From Psoroptes ovis (lineage: Eukaryota; Arthropoda; Arachnida; Sarcoptiformes; Psoroptidae), in the NCBI GenBank assembly GCA_002943765.1, contig PQWQ01000003.1, positions 2,603,501 to 2,667,500 on the forward strand: DNA of 64,000 bases, written 5' to 3'. Below, in pieces: positions 52,309-64,000 of the stretch. Position 1 is the first letter of the stretch. The number at the start of each line of letters is the position of its first letter. The notes below the pieces were generated by a model. The model was given only the letters and a program-made list of their open reading frames with translations, was not told the origin of the DNA and did no database searches. A program made the translations under genes and the position numbers.

Positions 52309-52526
52309 TGTAACGGTCGAGCACGCGAGGCGATGGCGAGCGCGCCGGCGTACACACAAAAAAGCAGCAAGCGTGATATAAAAGCACGCGCATCAAGAAA
52401 TAAAAATCATTATTGTTGTTCTACCCTCGCCAAGTGCGATGTATTTTCATTAATTTGATTGTTTTCATTAATTTTTCCAATAAAAGTGTGTTTGTTGTTT
52501 GTTCAGAAGACCTTGCGTCTATAACA
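52309..52526 (+). mobile_element. Solo LTR of a Ty3/gypsy-like retrotransposon (218 bp)
   Basis: The element starts TGTAACGGTCGAGCACG and ends CTATAACA, so it has the TG...CA termini of LTRs, and it is flanked by the 4-bp duplication CTAT. Inside are a G+C-rich 5' part (52318-52350), quite unlike the surroundings, a TATA box (TATAAAAG, 52377-52384) and a polyadenylation signal (AATAAA, 52489-52494) in the order expected for a U3-R-U5 unit read on the plus strand. No gag, pol or primer-binding site follows, so it is a solo LTR left by recombination. The superfamily (Ty3/gypsy versus BEL/Pao) is a guess from the 4-bp duplication and TGTAAC start. Confidence 0.78.
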
Positions 52527-55500
52527 CTATTTATTTATTTATTTATTCATAGCTTCAGGTTGTCTTGGTTTTTCATTTTGAATATTATATTCCGTTCATC
52601 ATTTATTTCAATTTATTTGTTCATTATTTTTTTCTTTTTTTTTGTATTTATTTGATTATTTATTTATTTATTTGAATAATATCATAGAATATCATAGAAA
52701 TAATGAATAAAAAAATTTTCAAAGATATGAAGACATATCACATCACAAAATCACATGATACCATTTTTTTCTTACAACAAAATTTTTGGATTTCGAAATG
52801 ATGATAATTGTAATAGTAATAATGACAATATACAATGTACGGTATAATCAATAATCAACGGTAGCAAGGTTATATACAATGTTTTGATAAAGAAAAACAA
52901 ACAAAGAATAAATCAAAGAAAACAAGCCTATCAATCATTGCTTCATCAGCTGAAAATCTCATTGAAAATCTTCATAAATAAAGCTTTATAATAATAATAA
53001 TAGTAATGGTGGAATAACATATTTATTACCTATTTTAGCCATGTAAATTATCAATAATACAATAATGAATCAAAATGTAATATGGAAAAGAGGTTTTCAA
53101 TCAATCAAACAATAACAACAACAATGAACCTGGAATTGAATGGAAAAAGTTGTATCGTAAATGAAAATGAATCAAATTAATGAATCGTATCAAATCAAAA
53201 TTGAATTTGATGATGTTAAGAAAAAAAAGAAAGGCAAAAAAAATTACCAAATACAACTTTTTTTTCACTCATTCAATTCATGATTGAATCTACATTATAT
53301 TTACAGTCATGTTTCTATTATATGTAATTTTAATATTAATAATATTGATAATGATGATATAAGAAAATGTCATTCATTTATTCATTTATCTATTTTTTAG
53401 TGGTTTATTTCATATATATTTTATATGGTTATAATGGTTATTATCATTATGGTTTTTTATTTCATGAATACATAATAATAATAATAATGATAGGAATATG
53501 GCAGGTAAATAGCGGCAGGTCAGATGAAATATATTTATGGCAGGACTTGTGAAAGCATCGTTGAAAATGAAAATGGAAATTACATAAATAAATAAATAAA
53601 TAAATTGTCTATTTTATTTTCGTATTTTCTCTTTTGTATTTTGTCGTTTATATATTTTCAATTTTTCATTATTCGTTTCACCGTGTATTCACTTGTTTTT
53701 TGTCTCCTTATTCTTCTTCTTCTTCTACATCTTGGGTTTTTTTCCCATACAACAATGATTGAATAATAATAATAATAACAATATTCAGGGTGTTTCTGGC
53801 GTGTATTTTCACATGTGTAAAATTTTGAATCAAAATAATAACGATAATAACGATGATAATATTAGTAATAATAATGACACAATGATAACGGTAACCGAAT
53901 TTATTTTTTTCAATATTTTTGGGTCCAATTTTCTTTGTAAAATATCATAAATGAAGAAGAAAATAAAAGAAAGAGAGAGTCTAGATGAAAGATGCTTTGA
54001 AAAAAAAATTGTCAGATTTACTTTCATTTTTTACCCAGTAGCGCATGTTGATGTCATCATCATCATCATCACCAACATCAACATCATCAATCGTTAAATA
54101 TATTGTGATGATGCGGCCCGATACATGACAACAACAACCAGTAATAATAACAATCGACTACATCAACGAATGAATGAATGAATGATAATGTTTTTGTGGA
54201 AAATGAAAATGAAAAAAATTCATTTTTAAATTCAGTAAAACACTGAACACAGATGAACGCACACACACACACACACATAGACACAGACATACAGGACTTG
54301 AATTTTGAAATCAGTGCACATTTATTTTTGTAAAATGTTTTAGAATGATTCAAATTCTACGTGAGAATTTTTCGTTTCTCTCGTTTTCCTATCATACAAA
54401 CAAATTCCATAAAATGGCGAGGAAATGGTCAGAGAAAAACATGGAAAAGAAAATAAAATGAATGAATGAGTGAATGAATGGATGAATAAATAAATGAATT
54501 CAAATGTTATTTTGTTGTTTTGTGATGTTTTTTCTGTTCATTTGTCACCTAAATTCAATGTATTTTTTTTTTTTTTTTTTTTTTGAAATGAAAGAAAACA
54601 AGAAAACCTTTGTGAAATACATGTGATAATTTATTGAAAATTGAATTTCAAACAACAACAACATTCAACAATGAGGACATAAAGCAAAAAACATTTGCAT
54701 AACTTCGTATTCATTCGCCAAACATGACTCGATAATCATTTTTCTACGCAAAAAAAAAAACAAAATTTTTTGACATTGCAAACCCTGTGCAACATCAAAG
54801 AATCGACCAACCATAGATCGATCGTTGTTCGTTTGTACGTTTCATTTCATATCATTCCAAGCGATTCTTGCTAAAAGGTGCATAGTTTGTGTGTGTATTT
54901 GTGTTCAAACCAAACATCATTTGTGATTCTAAATTTCAAATGAAAAATCGAAAAAATTCATTATTTAACCGTTAATCATTATTATTTACGGTTTATCTGT
55001 GGTGTATTGTTGGTGAAGATAACGATAACAACAACATTGACTACAAAGAAAAACAATTAAATTTACATTTTTTTTCTATTTGTTTGTCAGTGAAATCGAT
55101 AAATGAATTGAATCAATGACATCAATGTGAATCATGAATCTTGTGTTTAAATCGTGTGATTCAAATTATCATTGGAAAATTGAAGAAAAATATTGAATTA
55201 AATTGAATCTCATGTGTATATCGCATAATTCTTTGTTGAATTGTGATTTGCGAAACTTTTTTTCGTGGATTTCATTCATTTTCGATGTGCTTTTTAACAT
55301 TTGACATTGAACACACAGAAATCAAGCCAAAAATCAAGATATGAGAACAAAATTGTGAATCAGAATCAGATTTTTTTTCATTTTACAAATTATCATTATT
55401 CATAACGATTCTTTATTATTATCATTAACATCATTATCATTAACGACATCATCATCATCATCGCATTATCTTAATTTGTAACAAACTTGGAATTTTTCCC

Positions 55501-57970
55501 ATTTTTTTTGTTTTCGGACAAATGATTATACAAATGAATTTTGAATTGAAGATGATTAAATTATGAAAACAAAGGTTTGTTTGCCATCATTAATTTTTTT
55601 TATTTTCTTCTTTGTTCATTTTACTTTTAGAAAAGTTTTATTTTTATGAATTCCAGAATTTAAGATAAAATTCACTAATTCACTGATTCACTTAACTAAA
55701 AATTCATTATTCAAACAAGCTAAATGAGCTAATTGCTAATGAATTTAGATTAGATTTATTTGAAAATTAACAAAATCAAAAAAGAAAAAAAGAAAGACAT
55801 GAAAAATCAAAAGTAAATCAAATAAACACAAATTAGATGATAATTTAATTTTCTTAGATTTTCTCGTAGCGGAAATTTTGTTTCTGGTTTTTGGCTGTGA
55901 TTTTCCGCTGGTCGTTTCTTTTGTTTTCACATTGTATGTGCCAACAAAAAATCAAAGAAAATATTTCGAAAATAAGAATATTTCCCAAGAACGAATTTTC
56001 GTTGTCGCTATTTGCTTTGTTAATAAATTGAATTCATTAATATTTTTGTCGCTGAATCTGAGAGAAAACTTTTGTTTATTATGTTTCCACAATAAGTTCC
56101 GAATCAAAGAAAATTTCTATTTCAAAAATTGGCATTCGAAAAAAAAAATGATTATTTTTGTTTTTTCAGTCGAATAACAATACATGAGAAAAAGTTTATC
56201 ATTTCATCACTACTAATTCCATCAAAGTTTTTCTTATTCCATATCAAATTAATGTCATTTGATCATTGAAATTTAAAATTGAAAAATAAAAAACTGGAAA
56301 ATTGGAAAAAATAATCTAAAATTGAAAGAGGAAAAAAAATTAAATTTTCAATCGAATTTTTCTTGAATCGAAATTGAATTCAGTTGTGTCATAATTGATT
56401 GAAAACTTTTTTAAAAATTAATTTTTTCTCTCGATAATCTCAATTATTTATCGATTATAATCATCATCATTGACAATCATTGAAAATAATCAATTTTTCT
56501 TCATCATCAGAAACATCCGAAATTCAATTCAAATCAATTTACGCTCGACAAGATACAATTTTCATTTTTAAAAACGGCAATCGTTTCGGCACTTTTGCAG
56601 CGCCTTTTGAGCTTAAAGAGTTAACACACACATTATTCATTTTTCAAAATGTTTATTTGTCAAAGAAATATAAATATTTTATTATGAAAAATTGTTTTTT
56701 GATATTTCTTTATTATTCTTGTCATTGAAAATTTGAAAAATTTAAAATTTATTAATAATTCATGAATTTATTGAATTGTTGCCATCATTATTATCATTGA
56801 TCAATTCATTTCTCCACTTATTCTCTCCATTTCAATTCTTTATTTCATTTTCCAATCCTTAGGAATCGAAATCGATTCATTTTTTCCTCGTGAAAAAATG
56901 GCAGATTCTTGACGGTTCAAACAAAAATCCTTAAGAAAAAAAAATTACAAATGAATTAATTTACAAATAAAACGCCATCTGTCGAAGTTGAATTTCTTTT
57001 GTAAACAAAAAAATATTTAATTTGAAAATTCCTTAAATAATGATTTGAATTCTTGAAAGTTATTTTCAAAATTTTCCAATGAAGCATCGATGAAGAATAC
57101 AATTCAAGAATCATAAATTAAATCATTGATTTGAAGTTTTTTTTACTGATACGATGATTGAAAAAATTGTTCAATATTTCAATGATCAGAATGCAAGCAA
57201 TTAGAGAAAATACTTTTAAATAAAAAATTAAATTGATCAATAAATTTTAAATTGTTTATGCATGTGATAATTGGTTAAGCTTTTCGTTCTAATTTTTTTT
57301 TTTAAAGGAAAACTTTTAATTATTGTAAACCATAAATATATTATCGTTATTGTTTTGCTATATTTTCTTAATGGTTTATTTATTTCATTCATTATCATTA
57401 TTTTTAAATGGGTTTTTCTTTTTTTTTTTTTTTTTTTTGGCTACGATTCAGTCATTGTCAGCGTTCAATTTTTGTTGGAAATAATTTTTATAATTGTTTT
57501 AAAGAAAAAATTACGAGAATTATGCGAAATTTTCAGTTTTTTTTTCGTTTTAAAAAATAACCAGAATGTTTTCAAGTAAAAATAAATAATGAAATAACAT
57601 TCAAATACAGATTTAATGATTGAAAAATTTTCATGATTATCATTATCATTATTATTAATAATCATAATTATTTCATTACTTAAAAATTTTATTGTTTTCT
57701 ATTTTTAGTTCTACTCATTCATTGTCTGTAATCGATTTTAAACAGAAATTTTAATTTCAATATCAATATGATAATTTTCATTTAAATTAATGCAAAAAAA
57801 ACTTCTTAAAAAATCCTTCATAAGTACATAAGAATTCCAGAATTGAAACACAACCAGTCATTAACCAGTATAATAATAATGTCCAAAAATATAAACTTGT
57901 ATCATAATTGATTTGTGATTAATTTTTCGTGTTTGTAATTATTTTTCATTGATAAACTTTATTTTAATGC

Positions 57971-58044
57971 ATTGTCCGAAAAGTTCTTGTCAATTTTCAA
58001 TAGCCGTTTCTATTGATTTTACAGAAGGTAACTTTCCGGACAAT
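57971..58044. mobile_element. Diverged short MITE
   Basis: Ends are ATTGTCCGAAAAGTT and its inverted form ending CCGGACAAT. The core ATTTTCAATAG..TTTC..ATTGATTTTACA is shared with the copy at 59373, so both come from one source element. No coding capacity. Confidence 0.65.
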
Positions 58045-59372
58045 CCAAAATTAATCGATGTATGATCATTACTATTTTTCAAAATAAAAAAAATATTATT
58101 ATCATCACCTTTGGTGCGTGTGTGTGTGTGTTTGGTGCAAAACTGATAATTTCTTTTTTATTATTTTCAAAAGTAATTTAATTCCTAATTGTGAATGGGA
58201 ATTTTTAGAAATTTTATTTTTAAATTTGTTAAAAAAAATAAATTCCCAAAGGCAAAAATAAAAAAGATCTCAATAAGAATCGAAGAAAAAAAAATGAACA
58301 AAATTTGGATCAAAAATAAATTTGAAGATTTTCATTCCTTAAGAATCTAAAATTTTCTCGTATTTTTTCTTTTTTTTTTCAAAAGAAAATTCTCATAAGA
58401 ATTCACAAAAATTCATTGATATTTTTCGTAGAAAAAAATGTCAAGTTGAAAATTGTTGTTGAAATAATGAAAAATAAATAAATAAATGATCATCCAAAAA
58501 AAAATAAAAATAAAAAATCATCAAAAAAAAAAAATCACTTTTCTTTTTCGTTTTTTTTTTCAACGATCATCATTGTTGCCATTTATGTATTCGATTGATT
58601 GATTGATTGATTAAGATGTGAAACATTTATTTTTATTATTCATTACATTTTCATTTGTTTCGATGATGATGATACATCATCAATTTATGTAGTTTTTGAA
58701 CTAATTTTCATTGTTGTTTACGTTTTTTTTTATTTTTTTCAAAATAAGAATAATTCAGAATACAATCACTAGTACCAGGAGTGAAAACGAATAAAACCTA
58801 CTATCAACACATAAACTCATACTAAACTCAAATGTCTCTCTTCAATCAATAATCCATTTTGTTTCAGTAGGAATTTCTTTTCTTTAAATTGAAAATCATT
58901 GACTAAAATGAATGAAAAAAAAACAATCATTCATCATTCTGAATGATTTTTTTTTTGTTGGCTCGTTCGTTCGTTGTCATTGTTTGATATTGGATGTTTT
59001 AAGCTTAGTTGTTAACGATGATAATGATGATGTTAATAGTAATAATCATAATCAACAAGAAAGTCTTGTTCGATGTCTTTTTGGAAAAATTGAAAAACAA
59101 TTCATTTCAAAGTTATCCATTTTTTCTCCATTATTATGTTCAATTATTTTTTCCTTTCATCTTTGGTCGTCTAATGTATCTATGTGTGTCATTATCAATC
59201 TATCATTATCATTTAAATAAAGCTTAAATAAACACAGTATTCTTGTATTTTTTTCATGTTGATAATTTTCAATATCAAACAAATTCATTTTCGGTGTCAA
59301 TATTTTTATCATTCTGTAATCAATTTGTGCATGTGTGTCGAACGATATTGTACGAGAATAATGTATGTTTTA

Positions 59373-59448
59373 CGTCGTCCAATAAGTTCATGTTGATTTT
59401 CAAATAGAAATTTCATTGATTTTACACGTAAAAACTTATCGAACAACC
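59373..59448. mobile_element. Diverged short MITE, sister of 57971
   Basis: The left arm is CGTCCAATAAGTTCATGTTG and the right arm reads AACTTATCGAACAACC. The core closely follows that of 57971-58044 (ATTTTCAA-TAG-TTTCATTGATTTTACA). Confidence 0.65.
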
Positions 59449-60904
59449 AAATAATAATAATTATAATGATGATGATCATGATGAAATATCTTTTTTTCCT
59501 TGTATTTCTTCATTTTAATAATCATGATAATCATTCATTTTCAACAGCAACGTATATATGTTTAATTAATCATGTTCACCATTATTCGAATTAAACATCG
59601 AATGTAACAATACAATAATATTTTACAAACTTTTGTTATAATAATAATCATTATTTCAATCATCAAGACAAATAAATAAACAAATAAATAAAATTGATAA
59701 ATGATAAATTATTATTATTATTTTAATTTATTTATTTATCCATTCATTCAATTGGTTTTGTTTGAGTTGAGAATTTTTTTTGAAATTTATGCGTTTTTTT
59801 CCATGTAATTTTTATGTATTTTTATTCTTTGCTCTCCAAAGTATGAATTGGATACAAAATTAATGCATTCATACTCAATTTTCAAACAAATACAAATACA
59901 AACACTTGAAATTGAACATTTTTTGTTAATCCGAAATTATTGCCATACATTGTATCTGGTAATTTTTTCAATTGTATTTTAGCTATTTGTAGTATTCGCG
60001 ATATGGCCCAATTTGGCCAACTTAACATTTTTTTTTGGCAAATGAACAAATCATACGATAGAAGGCGTTGTTTATTCGAGAAAATCTTAAGACTTCTGGG
60101 TGAAAATTTAAATTTGGTTTTACCGGTTTAATTTACCATACAAAAGAACTCATCAAGGAAAAAGTATCAATTTATTGGTCAAATGCAAATGTCGATAAAC
60201 CAACAAAAAATTTAATAAAAAAAAAACGATAAAATTTGCATATTCAAATCTTTGAATTCCCAAAACAATATTCTGAAATGTGAATATATTTTCAATTTAA
60301 AATCATCGAATATCCATATTCATTTGTTAATTCGATTCGTTTTGCTTGATTAAATTTCATTTGAATTTTAAAATTTTGCTTATATTGCTTAAATTTGTAA
60401 ATTTGAAAATATTCTAAAATTATAAAAACGACCGAAATGAAATTAAATTAATCGTAAAATATGTTTGCGCAATAAATGCAAAATGTATGCTTGGAATTTT
60501 TAAGAAGAACTTTTATTCAAATAATTTTAATTATTCTTTATATTCCAATATTTGAATATTTAAAGGAAAATTTTTGGGCAAAAAAAAACAAAATTACAAT
60601 CATTATCTGGCATTGTTTAAGTAATTCATTCCATTATTTTCGATAATGAATAAATTGAAGATAATGAAATGAAAAAATAAGAACATTTTCAATCAAATAC
60701 ATTATTATTAATCACACAGAGTAAATCTTACAACAACGAATAGCAACAAAAATAAGAGAGCCAAAATTACTTTCAACCAAATTCAGTAGAAATTAAAATA
60801 TAAATATGAAGAAATGAAATGGAATCAATCATTATCGATAGTAATGATAATAACAAATATTTAATAGTTTTTGATCACGAATAAAATATTGAGAATTGTT
60901 GAGT

Positions 60905-60975
60905 TGACAATTAAGTAATTGCGGATTTTAACCAAAGGCCATCGATGAGTGAAATCCGCAATAACTTTATTTCCA
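60905..60975. mobile_element. Relic with mariner (irritans/mellifera type) terminal repeats
   Basis: Two 16-bp arms, AAGTAATTGCGGATTT at 60913-60928 and its inverted copy at 60952-60967 (one mismatch), enclose 23 bp. From memory, the string AAGTAATTGCGG is typical of terminal repeats of the irritans/mellifera mariners and of human MADE1. The outer ends are eroded and no TA duplication is clear. No transposase. Confidence 0.65.
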
Positions 60976-61091
60976 AAACACCATTCATATAATTATTCAT
61001 TTTTTTTATGAAGAAAATAAATGCGATTATTGAAACATTTTTGTTTTTTCTCTTATATCATTATTATTATACTATTATCATTCATTACTGC

Positions 61092-61124
<33 letters not shown>
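61092..61124. repeat. (TTA)n microsatellite
   Basis: About 11 tandem TTA/ATT units without interruption. Confidence 0.85.
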
Positions 61125-61347
61125 CAGTTTCAATTTTAAAATTTCAATTTTTATTCCATTTTTCAATTTATTTATTAAATTTTGTTTGATATAAAATAAA
61201 ATATTTCTGTTTTAATGCATGAATAAATGTACATTTGTGAATATTATATTTTCAACGTACAACAAATTCTCGTATGAATTTCTATTTACTTGTATTTTAA
61301 AACACGAATTCATATCAAGTATAGGTATCAAAATTCTTCGTGTTTCA

Positions 61348-61399
61348 AAATTCGTTGTTTGTTGTGTTATTATTATTCATCACAACAAACAACGAATTT
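61348..61399. repeat. Perfect 19-bp hairpin
   Basis: AAATTCGTTGTTTGTTGTG (61348-61366) is followed by a 14-nt loop and its exact reverse complement (61381-61399). It is not a simple microsatellite and no matching transposon family was recognised. It could be a small MITE core or a hairpin RNA precursor. Confidence 0.7.
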
Positions 61400-62640
61400 A
61401 TAATTCGACGGAGAAAAATAAATAAATAAGTTGAAGTGTTTGAATAAAGAAATTCTTGAGAATTGAATTATTTTCACTATTTACCATTCACTCAAAAAAG
61501 AAATGTATATTTTTTCTCATAATTTTTGGTACATAAATGGTACATAAATTATTTTTTATTTATTGTGTTTGTTTGTTTGATATGTAGAAAATTTTGTTTT
61601 AAATTCAAGAGAAAATTTTTTAGAAAAAAATTTAAATTTCTTAAATCAAAATGTCATTATAAAATGGGTGAAAAGCGAGAAAAAACTATGAATACTTTAT
61701 GAAATTTCACAGCATTTGTTTTGTAAAGAATGTGACAATTATGGTTATTATTATTAAGCTTCATATTCTTATCACATCATATTCATTTTAAAATTATTAT
61801 GCAACGAAAAAAAAAAAAAAAAAAAAAATAGTATCAAAGAACAAAGCAAATTCAACAAAATGAAAGAATAGAACTTTAATGTGTTGTAAATTCTGTATTT
61901 TGGAAATTATTCAAATTGTTCAACAACAACAACACCCATGACAATATTGCTCCAGAATCATAAAGTAAAATGACAAACTCTTTTGAATTTTGAATTCAAT
62001 TAAGAAAAAATAACTTCACTTGAAAATTATAATCAGAATAAAAATCGTTTGTAGACAAATTGCATTTGAGCATATTGTTCAGAATTCACAACAACAAAGA
62101 GTTATTTATGAAATACTTTAATGAATTGTGAATAGAATCTATTTCAAATAATAATCATAATTCATGATTATCACTTTGATTATTTGAATTTATTCATTTC
62201 AACGTTCATTCTTATTAGTGAAAATATTAACGTATCATTATTTATATTCACTAGTATTGATTCAATCAGGCTTTCGATCAATGATGTCGTGTCCATTGTC
62301 ATTAATTAAATTGTCAATAATTGATTGGAAATTACAACGACCTGTGACATTTATTTTTTCCCATTTGTAACCATTCAAAAGATTGATTGAAATAAGTTCG
62401 GGATAATCAATTATGTTTTTCTTGTTTCTTCTTTGAAAGTTTTACTTAAGAATTTTTTCGAATTTTTAAAATCTCGAGTTAATTCAATTTCTTTTGAAAA
62501 TTTAAAAAAAATATGGCCAAAAGCAATAAAAAAAAAATTAAAAATCATTCATTAATTCTGCTGTTTGATTTCAAAATTTTGAACAATTTTGCTTTTTCCA
62601 TTCTCCATTTGTTCATTGCTGCCGATATTTGTTTTGGTAT

Positions 62641-62642
<2 letters not shown>

Positions 62643-62678
<36 letters not shown>
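62643..62678. repeat. (CA)n microsatellite
   Basis: About 18 CA units followed by GGCATAG. Confidence 0.9.
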
Positions 62679-62679
<1 letters not shown>

Positions 62680-63949
62680 CATAGCAACTTTCAAAGCAAC
62701 TGCGTAATATTCATTCGTAATACAGGATTCATTCAATACTTTTGCTTTCTATGAGCTCTGCGTGTGTAGTTTTAGTTTTCATTTTCGATTTTGGTGTATT
62801 CTGTTCAAGAATATTTTCTCCTTCGATATGTTTTTTTTTGGTTGTTGTTGCAAATGTTTATGAGTAATCATATAATGGGAAATGATGAATTTGAATCTCT
62901 GTATGTGTGCATGTAAATGTATGTTTCACATACATATTTGAAACATTTCTATTTTGCATTCGCAATTTGTAATTTCCCAAACAAAATTTCATAATCAAAT
63001 TTTTTTTTGCTTTTGAATTTTCAGTTTGTGATTCACTCACTATGTGATCAAATTAATTTACAAAGTAAAATGTTTTGCAGGTGAAAATTTCTGGATTTTT
63101 TTTTTTCGTTGAAAAACTTGTGATTGCTTTAAATTGAAGATTGATGGATGTTTATCGTGATAAATGTATATTGATTCTGTTTTTGTTTATTTATTCAATT
63201 TGAAAATTTTCGCATCGATCAAAATTAAATTTTCCTTTTTACTGAAAATAGATTCAAAAAAAATAAATATTTTTCTTCCGTTGGTGATGTACTGAATTTA
63301 CAATATCGATATATCAACATTCATTTCATTCTGGTGTGTGTCATTGTGTCATTCCATTGTGTGTGTGTGTAAGTTTGTGTTAATGGGAAAAATAGACATA
63401 TACAGACAAAAAACGCAATATTTATTTTCAATAAATAATAAATGAAATTCAATGAAATATATTTTGCCTCAAGTATTGAATCTCAAATATTGTTCATACT
63501 ATTCTATCATTGTTATCATTATCATTATTATTATTTTTGTTTCAGACAATGTTTTATTAATAAATTTTTGATCAATGAAAGAAAATGAAAACAAAATAAA
63601 AAATCCTGTGAGTGAAAAAAAAATTAATCAAAGAAAAATTGCTTCAATTTTTATATATTTAGCAGAATTCATTCATTCATTTATCTTTGTTGATTGTGGT
63701 TACACAGAAGAATAAAAAAAAAATCAAAATACATCTCCGACAAATATACCAGCATTATGATAAAAGAAAAAACAAACAAACTTAATTAAAATATCAAAGA
63801 ATAAAAACCAAATTTCTCATTATCAATAAGTGAAAAGAATAAACTGGTAAATGAACATTATGGTGGCAAAAAAATTTTTCGTGTACAGACATTTCATTTC
63901 AAATAAGAATAGATTAAACTAGAAAATATTGAAAAAAAAATATTTGTCA

Positions 63950-64000
63950 AAATGTTCATATTTTCCATAATTTTTGTCAACATGAAATTAAGTCCAAGTT
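63950..64000 (+). CDS. Possible start of a gene cut by the window edge
   Basis: An ATG in a good arthropod start context (TCAAAATG) opens a frame reading MFIFSIIFVNMKLSPS that runs off the window. The hydrophobic start could be a signal peptide. With only 17 codons and AT-rich DNA it could equally be chance. Confidence 0.2.

Larger units (their letters stand above)
49388..63948. other. 14.6-kb region with no recognisable coding exon
   Basis: The left end must hold the FBP promoter. The rest is AT-rich, with long poly-T tracts (around 50837, 54561, 57415), TTA/ATC microsatellites, a CA tract at 62643, a solo LTR (52309-52526), two related MITEs (57971, 59373) and a mariner relic (60905). Open frames are short and Phe/Ile/Asn-rich. 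It may be intergenic or the large introns of a gene to the right. Confidence 0.55.

Noticed and set aside
52216..52458. 80-codon open frame over the LTR
   Set aside because: It crosses the LTR border and lies in its promoter part; no retroelement protein motif.
55564..55575. ATG AAA ACA AAG followed by GTTTGT, possible tiny first exon
   Set aside because: Too short to support, and no downstream exon was found.

Overview
The window looks like nuclear DNA of a small arthropod with a very AT-rich genome. The best guess is an acariform or astigmatid mite of the dust-mite type. The grounds are the Asn/Asp-rich protein insertions, abundant ATC/GAT and TTA microsatellites, mostly short GT-AG introns (many 50-400 bp), an arachnid-style chitin-binding cuticle protein, and animal-only genes such as NELL and PGAP2. 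The taxon is an inference and was not tested.

Layout. 1-12012 has no recognisable coding sequence and holds small transposon relics. 12013-20475 (+) is the 3' part of a NELL-type secreted glycoprotein gene (13 exons; the first exon or exons with the signal peptide were not found). 22709-27072 (+) is a complete 7-exon PFAS gene (purine synthesis). Tail to tail with it, 98 bp away, is PGAP2 (-, 27171-28120, GPI-anchor remodelling). TOMM22 (+, 28469-29302, mitochondrial import receptor) follows. A 5.9-kb stretch without genes precedes a cuticle protein gene (+, 35180-35857) with a clear TATA box. Next come TRMO (+, 36136-37218, tRNA-Thr m6t6A37 methyltransferase), TM9SF2 (-, 37716-39831, Golgi/endosomal nonaspanin) and fructose-1,6-bisphosphatase (-, 41177-49387, eight exons with a 4.5-kb first intron). 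The last 14.6 kb has no recognisable coding exon. A signal-peptide-like ATG at the right edge may begin the next gene.

All splice junctions given were read by eye. Each gene model keeps one open frame across all junctions and matches the recalled family protein in order. The genes are unrelated housekeeping or developmental loci, not a cooperating cluster.

The most interesting non-genic content is a set of small mobile-element relics. These are a 218-bp solo LTR with TG...CA ends and a 4-bp duplication (52309-52526), a 146-bp piggyBac-type MITE flanked by TTAA (7474-7619), an 80-bp near-perfect mariner-type MITE built like human MADE1 (1613-1692), four diverged relatives of about 75 bp, and a relic with a mariner-like 'AAGTAATTGCGGATTT' end (60905-60975). 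No new multi-gene system was found.
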